DNA from: Shouchella xiaoxiensis
Lineage (GTDB): Bacteria; Bacillota; Bacilli; Bacillales; Bacillaceae_D
Direction of reading: 5' to 3'
DNA length: 64,000 nt
Assembly (NCBI RefSeq): GCF_016907895.1
Contig: NZ_JAFBCV010000010.1
Location: 110,620 to 174,619, forward strand
A program made the position numbers and the translations under genes. Positions 1 through 8,749 of this stretch are shown piece by piece. The number at the start of each line of letters is the position of its first letter. The first letter of the stretch is position 1. The notes under the pieces were generated by a model. The model saw only the letters and a program-made list of their open reading frames with translations, did not search any database and was not told where the DNA came from.

Positions 1-2
1 CA

Positions 3-185
3 GAGAACATGCCTCAATATATACAGTTTAGTGACCACATTATAGCCCCAGAAGTATCAAGTCATTTTCATCTTTATTGGGGGGACAATCGTGAAGAATT
101 ACTAGAGGAAGTTACGAATTGGCCAACCTATTATCCGTCTAACCTCGACGCAGATGGAATTATCCGCGATCAACTAGCTCATTAA
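3..185 (+). CDS. ZinT-family zinc-binding domain, C-terminal end (partial)
   Basis: The frame is open from the window edge to TAA at 183-185. It encodes about 60 residues that read like the end of a ZinT (YodA) domain: PQYIQFSDHIIAP, then SHFHLYWGD, then NWPTYYPSNL and a terminal QLAH. The HFH pair is part of the ZinT metal site. ZinT is an extracytoplasmic zinc-binding protein that helps load ZnuA-type receptors; it occurs alone or fused to the C-terminus of streptococcal AdcA. The gene starts outside the window, so I cannot tell a lone zinT from an AdcA-ZinT fusion. The adcACB genes directly downstream support a zinc role. Confidence 0.8.
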   Translation, partial: ENMPQYIQFSDHIIAPEVSSHFHLYWGDNREELLEEVTNWPTYYPSNLDADGIIRDQLAH

Positions 186-193
186 AAATGATT

Positions 194-226
194 GAGAAGG
201 GCCGATTGTTGCTCTTCTCTCTCATT
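194..226 (+). terminator. Hairpin terminator after the ZinT gene
   Basis: A 9-bp stem (GAGAAGGGC at 194-202 with GCTCTTCTC at 211-219, one G-U pair) is followed by a T-rich stretch. It could separate or attenuate transcription between the ZinT gene and adcA. Confidence 0.5.
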
Positions 227-258
227 TTGTTATATGTCTTAATAAAGGAGCACTTCAA

Positions 259-1809
259 ATGAAACAAACTACATTTTACCGTCTTTCTATTTATTTTTTT
301 GCAATAGCATGTTTATTTGGATGCCAGTCTCAGAATGAGGGTGAAGACCAAACTCAACCAGAGTTAAATGTTGTTGCTTCCTTCTTACCAATGTACGAAT
401 TTACGAAACAGGTCGCTGGAGATAGAGCTGATGTTCAATTGATGGTTTCGCAAGGTCAAGATGCTCATTCGTACGAACCTAGCGCTCAAGATGTAGCTAC
501 TGTTAATCAAGCAGATGTATTTGTTTATAGTAGTGAAGAAATGGAATTTTGGGTAAACAGTTTGTTTAACACATTAGAAAACGACAAACTCATCGTTGCA
601 CGCGCTGCAGATGGACTTAACAATACAACACAACACGATCGCACAGATGAAGCATCAACTCAGGAAGTCATTTCAATTAGCGGAGTTGCCCACCACTATC
701 ATACTGAAGATGAAATTGTGCTCACAGCAGAATTATCTGGCAACACCAATTTTGATCATTGGCATTGGTACCAACGGGACGATGCATCACAAGAATGGCA
801 GGCTGTTTCTGGTCAAAGTACAGAGACTTTTTCAATTACAGCACCTGAAGAAAGTTTTGAAATCCAAGCTGTTCTTTATGATAACGAACATACTATTTAC
901 GCTGAATCTGACCCAGTAACCATTACGATTGATAACCACGATGATCATAATCACGAGGAAAAAGATCAGGAACACAGTGAAGATAATCATGATACGAACT
1001 CAACTGAAACACAAATTGACATTAAAGGCGTTGCAGATCACTATCATACTGGAGATGTCGTGACGCTAGCTGCGGAATTAAATGAAGAAACTAGCTATGA
1101 TCATTGGCACTGGTTTATGAAAGAAGAGTCCCATGACGAATGGCAAGCTGTTTCAGATCAAGTTACCAACTATTTTGAATATACCACAACGGGAACGAGT
1201 TTCGATGTAAAAGCCGTTCTTTATGATGACAATCACAATGTTTACATCGAATCAGAGCCTGTTTCTGTATTAATTGATGATCACGATGATCAAGATCCAC
1301 ATATTTGGCTTGACCCTGTATTGGCACAAGATCAAGTTGCAGTGATTCGAGATGCACTAATAGAAGCTGATCCCGAAGGCAAAGACATCTATGAAGAAAA
1401 TGCCAAAACGTTTATAGAAGAATTACAGTCCCTAAATCAAGAGTACGAAACTGCTTTAAAAGACGCTGAGAACCGAGCTTTTGTTGTCCAACACCAAGCA
1501 TTTGGTTACCTAGCAGATAGATACAACTTAGAACAAATTGCCATTGGAGGGCTATCTACAGAAGTGGAGCCTAGTCCTTCACGAATGGCTGAAATAGGAA
1601 ATTTAGTTAAAGAAAACAACGTACCCGTTATTTATTATCAGCAAGGTGCTAGCTCTTCAATTGCGCAAACAGTTGCCACCGAAACAGGAACAGATACGGC
1701 TGTACTTTACGATTTAGAAGTATTATCTGAGGAATTGCTCGAGAACGAATTAGGTTACTTAGAGGCTATGCGCCACAATCTCGAATCGTTGCTAGTTAGC
1801 ATTAATTAA
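259..1809 (+). CDS. adcA: Zinc ABC transporter substrate-binding lipoprotein with two inserted Ig-like domains
   Basis: This is a ZnuA/AdcA-type receptor that captures Zn(II) at the cell surface and passes it to AdcBC. The signal peptide ends in a lipobox LFGC (Cys22). Likely metal ligands are His70 (DAHSYEP), His348 (DPHIWLDP), His412 (VQHQAFGY) and Asp485 (LYDLEVL). The family usually has about 300 residues; this one has 516. The excess lies where ZnuA proteins carry a His-rich loop: two copies of an about 85-residue domain (roughly residues 138-225 and 252-340). Each has GVAxHYHT, then DHWHW, then EWQAVS, then VLYDxxH, and they are joined by a linker rich in His, Asp and Glu. Start: ATG with AAAGGAG 10 bases upstream. 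The next genes encode the ATPase and permease. Confidence 0.9.
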   Translation: MKQTTFYRLSIYFFAIACLFGCQSQNEGEDQTQPELNVVASFLPMYEFTKQVAGDRADVQLMVSQGQDAHSYEPSAQDVATVNQADVFVYSSEEMEFWVNSLFNTLENDKLIVARAADGLNNTTQHDRTDEASTQEVISISGVAHHYHTEDEIVLTAELSGNTNFDHWHWYQRDDASQEWQAVSGQSTETFSITAPEESFEIQAVLYDNEHTIYAESDPVTITIDNHDDHNHEEKDQEHSEDNHDTNSTETQIDIKGVADHYHTGDVVTLAAELNEETSYDHWHWFMKEESHDEWQAVSDQVTNYFEYTTTGTSFDVKAVLYDDNHNVYIESEPVSVLIDDHDDQDPHIWLDPVLAQDQVAVIRDALIEADPEGKDIYEENAKTFIEELQSLNQEYETALKDAENRAFVVQHQAFGYLADRYNLEQIAIGGLSTEVEPSPSRMAEIGNLVKENNVPVIYYQQGASSSIAQTVATETGTDTAVLYDLEVLSEELLENELGYLEAMRHNLESLLVSIN

Positions 1810-1844
1810 TAATCGTTCATTTTATATATTTATCATTTAGGAGG

Positions 1845-1886
1845 GCTAATTAGACAAACTATTAGTTGCTAGTTAGCTTTCTTTTT
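1845..1886 (+). terminator. Hairpin between adcA and adcC
   Basis: GCTAATTAG (1845-1853) can pair with CTAGTTAGC (1869-1877), one G-U pair, followed by TTTCTTTTTC. It may be a partial terminator that makes the receptor more abundant than the transporter subunits. Confidence 0.45.
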
Positions 1887-1937
1887 CGTGTTGTTTTTAC
1901 TGTATTTAAAGAAAGCTAATGGAAAGAGAGTGATACC

Positions 1938-2654
1938 ATGACTTACATTAAAGTAAACGACCTTTCTTTTCACTACCAAAATGAACTTGTCCTAACCAAT
2001 ATTTCATTTCAGCTAAACCCTGGTGATTTCGTCATGTTAACAGGCGAAAATGGCGCTGCTAAAACTACGTTATTACGTAACATTTTAGGATTATTAAAAC
2101 CCACTGTAGGGAGTGTCACCCTTGCTAATACAAACCAATCTGGCGATAAGCTTGTCGTTGGATACGTACCACAACAAGTTGCCTCTTTCAATGTCGGCTT
2201 TCCTAGCACTGTACTCGAATTAGTACAGTCGGGTCGTTACCAGAGAGGAAGATGGTTAAAACCGTTAAGCAAATCAGATAAAGAGCAAGTAAAACGCTCT
2301 TTGGATTCAGTCGGGATGTGGAACATGCGTCATAAACGAATTGGGGAGCTGTCTGGCGGACAAAAACAACGTATTTCCATAGCGCGTGTATTTGCGACGG
2401 ACCCCGATTTATTTATTCTTGATGAACCCACGACAGGAATGGATGTAAAATCACGAGAAGCATTCTACAAATTACTAAAGCACAACTGTGATGCTCACGG
2501 GAAAGGTATTTTAATGGTCTCTCATGATCATGATGAATTGAAAGATTACTGTAACAAGCATATCGAGCTTATAAGAAAGGAGGACTTACCGTGGAGATGT
2601 TTCTCTATGGATTCATGCAAAGAGCTTTCCAAGCCTCCATTCTCATCTCAATAA
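1938..2654 (+). CDS. adcC: Zinc ABC transporter ATP-binding protein
   Basis: This is the cytoplasmic ATPase that powers zinc uptake through AdcB. Walker A is at residues 36-44 and reads GENGAAKTT, with Ala in place of the usual Gly before Lys; I recall the same form in streptococcal AdcC. It is followed by LSGGQKQR, Walker B FILDEPTTGMD and the switch His in MVSHDHDE. The C-terminus has PWRCF, also AdcC-like. At 238 residues the length is normal. The gene overlaps adcB by 64 bases, which suggests coupled translation. Confidence 0.92.
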   Translation: MTYIKVNDLSFHYQNELVLTNISFQLNPGDFVMLTGENGAAKTTLLRNILGLLKPTVGSVTLANTNQSGDKLVVGYVPQQVASFNVGFPSTVLELVQSGRYQRGRWLKPLSKSDKEQVKRSLDSVGMWNMRHKRIGELSGGQKQRISIARVFATDPDLFILDEPTTGMDVKSREAFYKLLKHNCDAHGKGILMVSHDHDELKDYCNKHIELIRKEDLPWRCFSMDSCKELSKPPFSSQ

Positions 2655-3424
2655 TCGCACCACTTCTTGGTTTATTTCTTATTCTACGTAGACAATCATT
2701 AATGGCAGATACACTAGCTCACGTTTCATTAGCTGGTGTTGCATTGGGATTATTGGTAAGCATCAACCCGACTTGGTCAAACATTATAATGGTCGTTGCA
2801 GTTGCAATTATACTTGAATATGTACGCATGTTGTATCGTTCATACTCGGAGGTTTCAATAGCTATTCTAATGTCTGCCGGCATGGCCTTAGCTCTATTTT
2901 TAATGAGTTTAAATCAAGGCGGAACGACGCTAAACATCAATCAATTCTTATTTGGCTCAATTGTAACCATTAGTTTGGACCAAGTTTGGATGCTTTACAT
3001 CCTTGCTACTATTATTGTGATCCTATTTGTCCTTTTTCGAAAAGCCATGTATGTTTTAATTTTTGATGAAGAAACAGCTTTTACAGCCGGATTGCCAGTA
3101 AAGTCGATGTCCATCGTGTTTAACGTCTTAACTGGAGTGACAATAGCGATTATTATGCCCATCGTTGGCTCGTTATTAGTCTCGGCTATTTTAATCTTAC
3201 CAGCCGCCATATCCATGCGAATGAGTAAAAGTTTTACTAGTACGATCATTATCGGTATACCTGTCGCACTAACCGGTATGTTGAGTGGGTTATTTGCTTC
3301 TTATGAGTATGGTACACCACCAGGAGCAACCATTACATTGATCTTAATTCTTATCTTTATTTTAACTATCTTGCTAAAGTATATATTAACTTTAGTTAGT
3401 AGAAAAGTTCAGAAATCCAACTAG
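2591..3424 (+). CDS. adcB: Zinc ABC transporter permease
   Basis: This is the integral membrane subunit of the zinc importer (ABC-3/ZnuB family). It has about seven to eight hydrophobic segments and begins MEMFLYGFMQRAF, like AdcB/ZnuB N-termini. The motif ADTLAHVSLAGVALG is the family's conserved cytoplasmic loop region. The start is GTG at 2591 with AAAGGAGG 8 bases upstream, inside the end of adcC; the ATG at 2597 is an alternative. Length is 277 residues, against about 270 for the family. Confidence 0.92.
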   Translation: MEMFLYGFMQRAFQASILISIIAPLLGLFLILRRQSLMADTLAHVSLAGVALGLLVSINPTWSNIIMVVAVAIILEYVRMLYRSYSEVSIAILMSAGMALALFLMSLNQGGTTLNINQFLFGSIVTISLDQVWMLYILATIIVILFVLFRKAMYVLIFDEETAFTAGLPVKSMSIVFNVLTGVTIAIIMPIVGSLLVSAILILPAAISMRMSKSFTSTIIIGIPVALTGMLSGLFASYEYGTPPGATITLILILIFILTILLKYILTLVSRKVQKSN

Positions 3425-3609
3425 TGGAGGCAATTGAACCAAACGTAAAAAAGCGGGTAATGGAGTCTTATGACAACCTATCTGGAGAGAATGAAACCTT
3501 TACTGAAACGTCATCTAATAACAAATCTATAACAACTGGAAAAAGGCGGATAAGTACTGGTAGTATGAGACGCAACTCTTCCCGTCAATCTCTATCTAGT
3601 ATTTATTGA
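3424..3609 (+). other. Possible small ORF overlapping the adcB stop
   Basis: A GTG-initiated frame of 61 codons overlaps the last base of adcB. The product is polar, rich in Ser, Thr, Asn and Arg, with no recognisable domain. No strong ribosome binding site of its own is visible. It may be chance or a decayed gene; I cannot assign a function. Confidence 0.2.
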
Positions 3610-3727
3610 TGTCACCTTCGTCATTGATAGCGCGGAAGACGAATCGTGCGAAATGAATCAAGCGGAGTTGAACATATTCAGTTCTCCGCAAATTAAACAT
3701 GATAATAGGTTTAAACACGATTCACAC

Positions 3728-3755
3728 GGGAATAAGTATACGTATACTTATTCCC
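3728..3755. repeat. Perfect 28-bp palindrome
   Basis: The sequence from GGGAATAAGTATAC to its exact complement is symmetric about 3741/3742 with no loop. It lies three bases before the terminator stem at 3759. It could be an operator or part of a double terminator. Confidence 0.7.
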
Positions 3756-3758
3756 CCT

Positions 3759-3792
3759 AAAGCTTACTCTTCCCCCAGAGTAAGCTTTTTCC
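3759..3792 (+). terminator. Intrinsic terminator of the adc operon
   Basis: A perfect 12-bp stem (AAAGCTTACTCT at 3759-3770 with AGAGTAAGCTTT at 3777-3788), loop TCCCCC, then TTCC. It follows a 28-bp palindrome, giving two strong hairpins in tandem. Confidence 0.75.
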
Positions 3793-3965
3793 TATTCATA
3801 GGAAAATACCCTTTTCATTAAAAAGAATGACCTACATCTACTGCACTCTAACTTATTTGTAACGTTTTATCTTTACGGATAAGGGTAAAGGAATAGAGAA
3901 GTCTTCTACTTTCTTTTTAAGAAGCTTATATTATGAAGAACAACACACTTAATGGAGGTTTGCTC

Positions 3966-4169
3966 ATGGCTTCAAACACTATCCACCCAATGGTTTCTTT
4001 TGTGTTAATTGGATCAATCTTCTTTATGCCGATCGTTGCCATCTTAGGTTTTCTCGATATTTTACCCGTACCAACGATCGTTTCTTGGTTTGCCCTTGTT
4101 ATTTTTGTTGTGAATATCATCGTTTACAACACGGCATTCAAAAAAAAGAGTGCCCCTGAAGAGAAATAA
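3966..4169 (+). CDS. Small membrane protein, unknown function
   Basis: The start is ATG at 3966 (MASNTIHPMV), chosen because GGAGG lies 8 bases upstream; the ATG at 3933 has no such site. The product has 67 residues: two hydrophobic segments (about residues 8-30 and 35-55) around a short turn, and a charged tail KKKSAPEEK. That predicts two membrane helices with both ends inside. I recognise no family. It stands alone between two terminator regions. Confidence 0.6.
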   Translation: MASNTIHPMVSFVLIGSIFFMPIVAILGFLDILPVPTIVSWFALVIFVVNIIVYNTAFKKKSAPEEK

Positions 4170-4511
4170 AAATAATTATAGCCGATTTATTCATTCTTTC
4201 TAAGCGAGATTAACTTGGAAAAGAGCCTGTCACTTTTATAATTTAATAGCTCCTCCATCATACCTCCAAGAATAAAAGCTTGTTCTATTTTTGGATTTTC
4301 AGCCTCGGGGGTTCTATTTCTACCCACTGGAAATGAACAGAGTTATCAGCATGTATGCTGTTGACCTCCCCGTAGAGAAGCGTATAAAAGCAATCAATTA
4401 GGCTTTTTTTTGACGAACGAGTCCATTTACTGTAATGATAAGATGTATAGCAAAACGATGAATTACTAACAGTTGCTTTTTATGAATAACAAATTAGGGG
4501 CGTGACGAATC
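4170..4511. other. Intergenic region, no gene seen
   Basis: No frame with a ribosome binding site is apparent on either strand, and no clear hairpin terminator. The 3' part presumably carries the promoter of the gene at 4512. Confidence 0.4.
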
Positions 4512-4769
4512 ATGCAGAAATCATTTGAATTAACGTACGAAGGTCAGCAAATTCTAGTAACGAACTCATGGATGAACGGTGAAAAATTACATATTGACGG
4601 AAAATTACAAGATGAGAATTTAGGTCTTTCCTTCAGAGGGACTCTAAATGGGGTCTTACGGAATCACAATAACGAAGTAAAAACAGTAAAAGCTTCGGTC
4701 GGTGGATTTTTTACAATCAGTTGTCGCATTTTTGTAGACAATCAGTTGGTTTATCCAATACAGAATTAA
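4512..4769 (+). CDS. Small soluble protein, unknown function
   Basis: The product has 85 residues, starting MQKSFELTYEGQQ. Alternating polar and hydrophobic residues suggest a small beta-rich fold. There is no signal peptide, membrane segment or Cys pair. AGGGG lies about 12 bases before the ATG, a weak but usable site. A strong terminator follows at 4832. The complete frame and the terminator support a real single-gene unit; I do not recognise the family. Confidence 0.55.
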   Translation: MQKSFELTYEGQQILVTNSWMNGEKLHIDGKLQDENLGLSFRGTLNGVLRNHNNEVKTVKASVGGFFTISCRIFVDNQLVYPIQN

Positions 4770-4831
4770 TTCTAGTATAAATGAGCTACATCGAATGTAT
4801 TAACAAAAACATCTTCATCTTAAACATTTTA

Positions 4832-4863
4832 AAAAAAGCAACCAAAATCGGTTGCTTTTTTTA
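4832..4863. terminator. Bidirectional intrinsic terminator
   Basis: AAAAAAGCAACC (4832-4843) pairs with GGTTGCTTTTTT (4850-4861), loop AAAATC. It has A and T tracts on both sides and lies between convergent genes. Confidence 0.85.
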
Positions 4864-5012
4864 AAAATGTTTACAGCAATCAATATACGCTAGAATACCT
4901 TATTGCTCTCCTTCTGCGGGGAGTAACGTTCATGAGGATATCCTTTTTTGATGTTAATAAAAGTTAGGAGCTTACACCATACAGATACAAGCTCCATTAC
5001 CTACCATTTCGT

Positions 5013-5375
5013 TTAACCACGCAATTCTTCCAGTTCATCTTTCGTAAACACCCTTGAACGAGTCAAAAACCGTTTTCCTTCAGGTCCTTCAATTGAAAAC
5101 ATCCCGCCTCGCCCCGGAACAACATCGACAATGATTTGCGTGTGCTTCCAGTAATCATATTGAGCGGCGTTCATGTAAAAAGGCGTCTCGGCAATGTCAC
5201 CTAAGAGAACATCACTGTCACCAATTAAGAATTCGCCTGCCTGGTAGCACATTGGCGAACTACCATCGCAGCAGCCGCCCGACTGATGAAACATCAACGG
5301 GCCATGCTTTTCTTTCAAAAAGTCGATGAACGCTCGCGCTTCCTCGGTAGCTTCGACTCGGTTTACTGGACTCAT
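5013..5375 (-). CDS. DUF779 family protein
   Basis: This 120-residue protein matches the DUF779 family, usually encoded next to acetaldehyde/aldehyde dehydrogenases. It has MFHQSGGCCDGSSPMCY (a Cys pair plus a third Cys), GDIAETPFYM, and a Trp-Lys-His motif in YWKHTQIIVDVVPGRG. The Cys/His pattern suggests metal or redox chemistry, but no function is established that I know of. It starts 3 bases after the dehydrogenase stop, so the two form an operon. No membrane or signal segment is seen. Confidence 0.88.
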   Translation of the reverse strand: MSPVNRVEATEEARAFIDFLKEKHGPLMFHQSGGCCDGSSPMCYQAGEFLIGDSDVLLGDIAETPFYMNAAQYDYWKHTQIIVDVVPGRGGMFSIEGPEGKRFLTRSRVFTKDELEELRG

Positions 5376-5378
5376 TGT

Positions 5379-6896
5379 TTAAAACAAGCCCATTTTATCT
5401 GTGCCGTAGCTAACTAAGAGGTTTTTCGTCTGCTGGTAATGTTCGAGCATCATCTTATGATTCTCGCGACCAATTCCCGAGTTCTTATAGCCGCCAAACG
5501 CCGCGTGCGCTGGATACGCGTGGTAGCAGTTCGTCCAGACGCGTCCAGCCTCAATGCTTCTACCAAAGCGATAGGCTTTATTCATATCCCGCGTCCATAC
5601 GCCCGCACCAAGTCCATACAATGTATCATTGGCAATCGCTAACGCCTCATCCTCATCTTTAAACGTCGTCACCGACAAGACAGGACCAAAGATTTCTTCT
5701 TGGAAAATCCGCATTTTGTTTGTCCCTTTAAACACGGTCGGTTCAACATAATAGCCGTTATCCAAGCCTTCTACTTTATTCGCCGCTCCACCTGTGAGAA
5801 CTTCAGCGCCTTCCTGCTTGCCAATATCAATGTAGGAAAGAATCTTTTCAAGCTGTTCTGATGAAGCTTGTGCGCCCATCATCGTCTCTGTATCGAGCGG
5901 ATGACCGATGCGAATTTCTTTCACACGTTTCAACGCTCGCTCCATAAATTCATCATAGATATCCTCATGAACGAGTGCCCGCGATGGACATGTACAGACT
6001 TCCCCTTGATTCAGGGCAAACAGAACGAAACCTTCAATTGCTTTATCTAAGAACGAATCCTCATGATCCATAATGTCCTTAAAGAAGATGTTTGGTGATT
6101 TTCCACCAAGTTCAAGCGTAACCGGAATAATATTCTGCGACGCATACTGCATAATCAAGCGTCCCGTCGTTGTCTCACCTGTAAACGCGATCTTCGCGAT
6201 CCGTGAGCTTGTTGCAAGCGGCTTACCTGCCTCAACGCCAAACCCGTTAACCACGTTCACAACCCCGTTTGGCAAAATGCCCTCTATCAGTTCCATAAAG
6301 ACCATAATCGAGGCAGGCGTCTGCTCAGCCGGCTTTAAAACTACCGTATTCCCAGCGGCAAGCGCTGGCGCGAGCTTCCACGTCGCCATCAGCAGCGGGA
6401 AATTCCACGGAATGATCTGCCCAACGACTCCGAGCGGCTCGTGGAAATGATAGGCGACCGTATCTTCGTCAATTTGACTAAGCGAGCCTTCCTGCGCGCG
6501 AATAACACCGGCAAAGTAACGGAAATGATCAGCCATTAGTGGAATGTCTGCCGCGAGCGTCTCCCGCACGGATTTCCCGTTATCCCAGGTTTCCGCAACA
6601 GCCAGCATCTCCAGATTGTCTTCAATCTTTGCGGCAATTTTATTTAATAGGATTGCCCGCTCGGCCGGTGATGTCTTCCCCCAAGCGACCTTCGCCTCAT
6701 GGGCTGCATCTAGAGCAAGGTTGATGTCTTCCTCCGTCGAACGAGCCACTTCGCAAAATACCTCTCCTGTAACGGGAGACACATTCTCAAAGTATTGACC
6801 TTTAACCGGAGCGACCCATTCCCCATTAATGTAGTTATCGTATTGCGATTTGAACGATACCTTTGATCCTTCTTGATTCGGATTTGCATAAATCAT
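5379..6896 (-). CDS. NAD-dependent aldehyde dehydrogenase (acetaldehyde dehydrogenase type)
   Basis: This cytoplasmic enzyme oxidises an aldehyde, probably acetaldehyde, to the acid with NAD+. Family residues are visible: PWNF with Asn166, Glu262 in LELGGKSPN, and the nucleophile Cys301 in [12 protein letters not shown] second Cys sits at 303, a CxC seen in the AldB/ExaC-like subgroup. The C-terminus ([17 protein letters not shown]) also fits that group. At 505 residues it is full length. The start ATG at 6896 has GGAGGG upstream. A perfect cre site lies about 60 bases upstream, so CcpA repression is likely. Confidence 0.93.
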   Translation of the reverse strand: MIYANPNQEGSKVSFKSQYDNYINGEWVAPVKGQYFENVSPVTGEVFCEVARSTEEDINLALDAAHEAKVAWGKTSPAERAILLNKIAAKIEDNLEMLAVAETWDNGKSVRETLAADIPLMADHFRYFAGVIRAQEGSLSQIDEDTVAYHFHEPLGVVGQIIPWNFPLLMATWKLAPALAAGNTVVLKPAEQTPASIMVFMELIEGILPNGVVNVVNGFGVEAGKPLATSSRIAKIAFTGETTTGRLIMQYASQNIIPVTLELGGKSPNIFFKDIMDHEDSFLDKAIEGFVLFALNQGEVCTCPSRALVHEDIYDEFMERALKRVKEIRIGHPLDTETMMGAQASSEQLEKILSYIDIGKQEGAEVLTGGAANKVEGLDNGYYVEPTVFKGTNKMRIFQEEIFGPVLSVTTFKDEDEALAIANDTLYGLGAGVWTRDMNKAYRFGRSIEAGRVWTNCYHAYPAHAAFGGYKNSGIGRENHKMMLEHYQQTKNLLVSYGTDKMGLF

Positions 6897-6956
6897 CGTA
6901 AAGCCCTCCTTATTTTTTCAATATGTGCTTAAAAAAAGCGGACAGTCTTTGATGTA

Positions 6957-6970
6957 TGTAAGCGTTTACA
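6957..6970 (-). promoter_or_regulatory. cre site (CcpA operator) upstream of the aldehyde dehydrogenase
   Basis: TGTAAGCGTTTACA matches the consensus TGWNANCGNTNWCA at every position. It lies 61 bases before the dehydrogenase ATG, in or near the promoter, as expected for carbon catabolite repression. Confidence 0.75.
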
Positions 6971-7210
6971 AATAAGTTTAGCTTAATTGGGGTGAGCAGT
7001 CAACTGGGGAGGGTATTGATTCGTGCAGCAAGAGGTTGACAGATCGTCTACCTACATCATTTGATGATGTGATTTCAGCTTTTTAATAGTTGTCGGCGAG
7101 TTTCAGTCAGGCAAGCAAAACTGTACTTGAACTTGATTCTTTTTGACAAAGACGCGTGGGTAATTCAACAATTATAGATATACTCAGCTCAAGTGGCTGC
7201 CTGAACAATA

Positions 7211-7240
7211 AAAAGCACATGCATTTAGCATGTGCTCTTA
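7211..7240 (-). terminator. Terminator of the gerC-like gene
   Basis: AGCACATGC (7214-7222) pairs with GCATGTGCT (7228-7236). Read on the minus strand the stem is followed by TTTTATT. It lies just after the stop at 7248. Confidence 0.7.
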
Positions 7241-7247
7241 TTTTTGA

Positions 7248-8435
7248 TTATTTATTGACGCTGTTTAACTTGCTTCCTGGACTTTTAATTGAATAACTCG
7301 CCACAATTTCAATTTTTACGTCGTCCATATAATTCTCGTTCGGTTCCATTACCTCAGTCCAATAGTTTGGATGGCTCCTATAAAATTCTCGTCCAATACC
7401 AATTGAATCGGTTTGTAGTTCCGTTAACTTTTTAATTAATTCAGTTAGAACTTTTTTTAGCTCTTGTTCCCCATCTTTCTCTACTTCCCTAAATACACTC
7501 TCTTCTTTTAAATCCAGACCTGCACAGTCAACTTCTGAGATCATTGCCTCTATATCAAACTCGTATTTTAAATAAGGAGTGTCATTCTTTACAGAAGAAA
7601 AAAGCTTGCGATGAACATCTTGTATCTCTAAAGCCAGTTCACCACCTGTTGGGCATGTAAAGCTTCCTACACTTTGGTAAGACTCCTTTGTAAAATAGTT
7701 TAATGACTTGCTTTCTTGTTGATTTAACCAACCAATCAATTTATCCTCTTTAAACAACGCCGTTTTATTACTTATGAGCATTGATTTCGGTTGAATGGTT
7801 GTCACATTTTGATCTTCTTCACTTTCGGTTTCATTGTTTTTACCAGCGATACTAATACCCGTTACAGTAGGTTCAATACCAGGACTCGTCAGTTCATAAT
7901 ACAGCACATCAGTTGTTGATATTTTGTTCGCGCCATATACTTTAGAAGCAATCTCTTGCCCCTCGACTATACTTTTCGATGTAATTTCAATTGGTGTTTT
8001 CACATTCAATATGTCCGTAGGACTTACATCGCCATGCGAAATTAAAATTTGAAAAGTTGCCCTAGAATTATGATCCCTGTACAGAAGATCTAATATGTTC
8101 TTCAATCCTTCTTTTGCAGCATCTTCACTTATAATCAATAAATTCAACTGCGAGATACGCGGGATTCTTGGAGCGGACAACGTTACTCTTCTAATTGCTT
8201 CGTGCAACGTTGGAGCTTCTGCTTCATAATTAATGACTTGTGAAAAACCTCTTCCTCTCTCTTCACTCGCTATCTCTGATGGGTTCAAGGCTTGGAATGT
8301 CACTTTAAATTGATCCTCAACCCTTTCAATACCTATTGCGTCTATAAAAAACACTTCATTTAATTCTGATCGATCCCAACACCCTGAAAGGAGCAGTAAC
8401 ACTAATCCAATTATAATTAATCTACAGTGTTTAAT
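7248..8435 (-). CDS. Ger(x)C family spore germination lipoprotein
   Basis: This is the C subunit of GerA-type nutrient receptors, a lipoprotein on the outer face of the spore inner membrane. It has a signal peptide with lipobox LSGC followed by WDRSELNE, the classic GerC N-terminus. The frame extends to a TTG at 8489, but that codon has no ribosome binding site. GAAGGAG ends 8 bases before an ATT codon at 8435, which would give an N-terminus MKHCRLIIIG of normal shape and about 395 residues. I therefore propose a non-standard ATT start. No A or B subunit gene is adjacent, so it is an orphan C subunit. Confidence 0.85.
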   Translation of the reverse strand: MKHCRLIIIGLVLLLLSGCWDRSELNEVFFIDAIGIERVEDQFKVTFQALNPSEIASEERGRGFSQVINYEAEAPTLHEAIRRVTLSAPRIPRISQLNLLIISEDAAKEGLKNILDLLYRDHNSRATFQILISHGDVSPTDILNVKTPIEITSKSIVEGQEIASKVYGANKISTTDVLYYELTSPGIEPTVTGISIAGKNNETESEEDQNVTTIQPKSMLISNKTALFKEDKLIGWLNQQESKSLNYFTKESYQSVGSFTCPTGGELALEIQDVHRKLFSSVKNDTPYLKYEFDIEAMISEVDCAGLDLKEESVFREVEKDGEQELKKVLTELIKKLTELQTDSIGIGREFYRSHPNYWTEVMEPNENYMDDVKIEIVASYSIKSPGSKLNSVNK

Positions 8436-8610
8436 TTTAACAACTCCTTCAAAAGGCTTTCTACATAATAAAATTTGAAGAAAGTGCAAGAAATATGCAC
8501 GATGATTTTACTAAAAACAGCGCATACGGCTATTAAGCTCGTACACGCTGTTTATTTGGTTTTTCTCACGCCGCGTAGCGGACAGATTTTCAAAGGGGAG
8601 CTGTGCTGTC

Positions 8611-8709
8611 ATGCCTTACGTGAACTATTATAATGCATCCCCGCCATCTTCCCCGAAGGTACTAGCAGGAATGCGAAATGACGTATTGAGCACTTTTCCA
8701 CACTATTAG
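8611..8709 (+). CDS. Possible 32-residue peptide
   Basis: An ATG at 8611 is preceded by AAAGGGGAG about 11 bases upstream and opens a 32-codon frame (MPYVNYYNASPPSSPKVL...). It lies between two minus-strand genes. The composition is not clearly signal-like or membrane-like. It may be chance. Confidence 0.25.
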   Translation: MPYVNYYNASPPSSPKVLAGMRNDVLSTFPHY

Positions 8710-8749
8710 CTTAATACGATTTGGCAAGATTTTTGTTCCCTGTTTGTTC

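Noticed and set aside
1938..2654. Ala before Lys in the AdcC Walker A as a sign of an inactive ATPase
   Set aside because: The same GENGAAKTT form is, to my recollection, standard in AdcC proteins, so it is a family trait rather than a defect.
6073..6798. Two plus-strand frames opposite the aldehyde dehydrogenase gene
   Set aside because: They are shadows of the GC-rich third positions of the dehydrogenase gene.
8515..8553. AAACAGCG ... CGCTGTTT inverted repeat as a terminator
   Set aside because: The loop is over 20 bases and the position just upstream of gerC gives it no clear gene to end.
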